Origin: an uncultured Lachnospiraceae bacterium
Lineage (GTDB): Bacteria; Bacillota; Clostridia; Lachnospirales; Lachnospiraceae
DNA: 13,312 bases
Direction: 5' to 3'
Assembly: GCA_902782655.1 (NCBI GenBank)
Contig: CACZNY010000018.1
Location: forward strand, 1 to 13,312
Shown here: positions 13,098 through 13,312 of the stretch, in pieces
How positions within the stretch are numbered: the stretch's first letter is position 1
Layout: each line of letters begins with the position of its first letter
The notes under the pieces: model-generated
Told to the model about the DNA's origin: nothing
The model's database searches: none
What the model saw: the letters and a program-made list of their open reading frames with translations, nothing else
Position numbers and translations under genes: made by a program

Positions 13098-13312
13098 ATG
13101 AATCTTAAAGAGGCATGCCCGGTTCTTCGTTTTAAGGATCTGGGTGATGAAAGAGGAAAACTCGTAGTGATCGAGGGTGGTGAGGCCATCCCGTTCGAGA
13201 TCAAAAGAGTTTTTTATATCTATGGATCAGACGCTACCGTCGTGAGGGGTCAGCACGCAAACAGGGAATCCGAATTTGTGCTGATCAATGTCGCCGGCAA
13301 AAGCAAGGTACG
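13098..13312 (+). CDS. WxcM/FdtA-like cupin sugar 3,4-ketoisomerase, partial (cut by right edge)
   Basis: The first 71 residues of a protein that matches the FdtA/QdtA/WxcM-like cupin family, whose characterised members convert dTDP-4-keto-6-deoxyglucose to the 3-keto isomer on the way to 3-amino-3,6-dideoxy sugars. Visible blocks are FKDLGDERGKLV (12-23), IPFEIKRVFYIYG (31-43) and VVRGQHANRESEFVLI (48-63), then NVAGKSKV. The conserved RGxHAH pair of family members appears here as RGQHAN (His53, Asn55). ATG 13098 has AAAGG (13085-13089) 8 bases upstream and a strong promoter in front. The gene is divergent from rmlD, and both act on dTDP-4-keto-6-deoxyhexoses (rmlD after C3/C5 epimerisation), so they may compete for one precursor. 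The rest lies outside the window. Another sugar isomerase/epimerase activity is possible. Confidence 0.85.
   Translation, partial: MNLKEACPVLRFKDLGDERGKLVVIEGGEAIPFEIKRVFYIYGSDATVVRGQHANRESEFVLINVAGKSKV

Noticed and set aside
12899..13204. N-terminal extension of rmlD to ATG 13204
   Set aside because: It runs through both promoters and the antisense start of the isomerase gene, lacks any family similarity, and a TTG with a good ribosome site lies at 12898.

Overview
The window looks like part of a cell-surface polysaccharide (capsule/exopolysaccharide) or glycoconjugate biosynthesis locus from a Gram-positive anaerobe, most likely a Lachnospiraceae-type Clostridia (Butyrivibrio/Roseburia-like). 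That placement is inference: it rests on AGGAGG-type ribosome sites, protein style (a DUF6077-like membrane protein, several family-2 glycosyltransferases, a DUF212 protein), medium GC and tightly packed ATGA-overlapping operons. No rRNA, tRNA, CRISPR array, insertion sequence or prophage gene was seen.

Left part (162-2967, + strand): three genes joined by 4-base ATGA stop/start overlaps. They encode a DUF3089 alpha/beta-hydrolase, a patatin-like phospholipase and a GT4-like glycosyltransferase. The trio meets the next operon tail-to-tail, and the two stop ends overlap by 9 bases (2959-2967).

Main part (2959-12898, - strand): one long, nearly gapless leftward operon. In transcription order it encodes dTDP-4-dehydrorhamnose reductase (rmlD, TTG start at 12898), an ArnC/GtrB-like polyprenyl-phosphate glycosyltransferase, a DUF212 'divergent PAP2' membrane protein, GDP-L-fucose synthase (fcl), a small unknown membrane protein (probable TTG start), and a large DUF6077-like polytopic membrane protein split in two by a single in-frame TAG codon (8164-8166). 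After a 102-base gap come a GT2 glycosyltransferase, a polyprenyl glycosylphosphotransferase (initiating transferase), and two more GT2 enzymes, the last with a probable TTG start. Together these could make activated deoxysugars (dTDP-rhamnose, GDP-fucose), load the first sugar on undecaprenyl phosphate, extend the chain, and modify it on the outer face of the membrane through a polyprenyl-phosphate-sugar donor and the large membrane protein. Partner genes (rmlA/B/C, gmd, wzx, wzy) are not in the window.

Right edge (13098-13312, + strand): the start of a divergently transcribed gene for a WxcM/FdtA-like cupin sugar isomerase, cut by the window. The 199-base region between it and rmlD carries two well-formed back-to-back extended -10 promoters, a perfect 6-4-6 inverted repeat over the rmlD -35, and a 9-bp direct repeat flanking the isomerase promoter. 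This looks like the control centre of the locus.

The points most worth checking are the in-frame amber codon in the DUF6077-like gene, the possible GtrB-plus-large-membrane-protein glycosylation module, the divergent control region, and the His-to-Asn variant of the isomerase.
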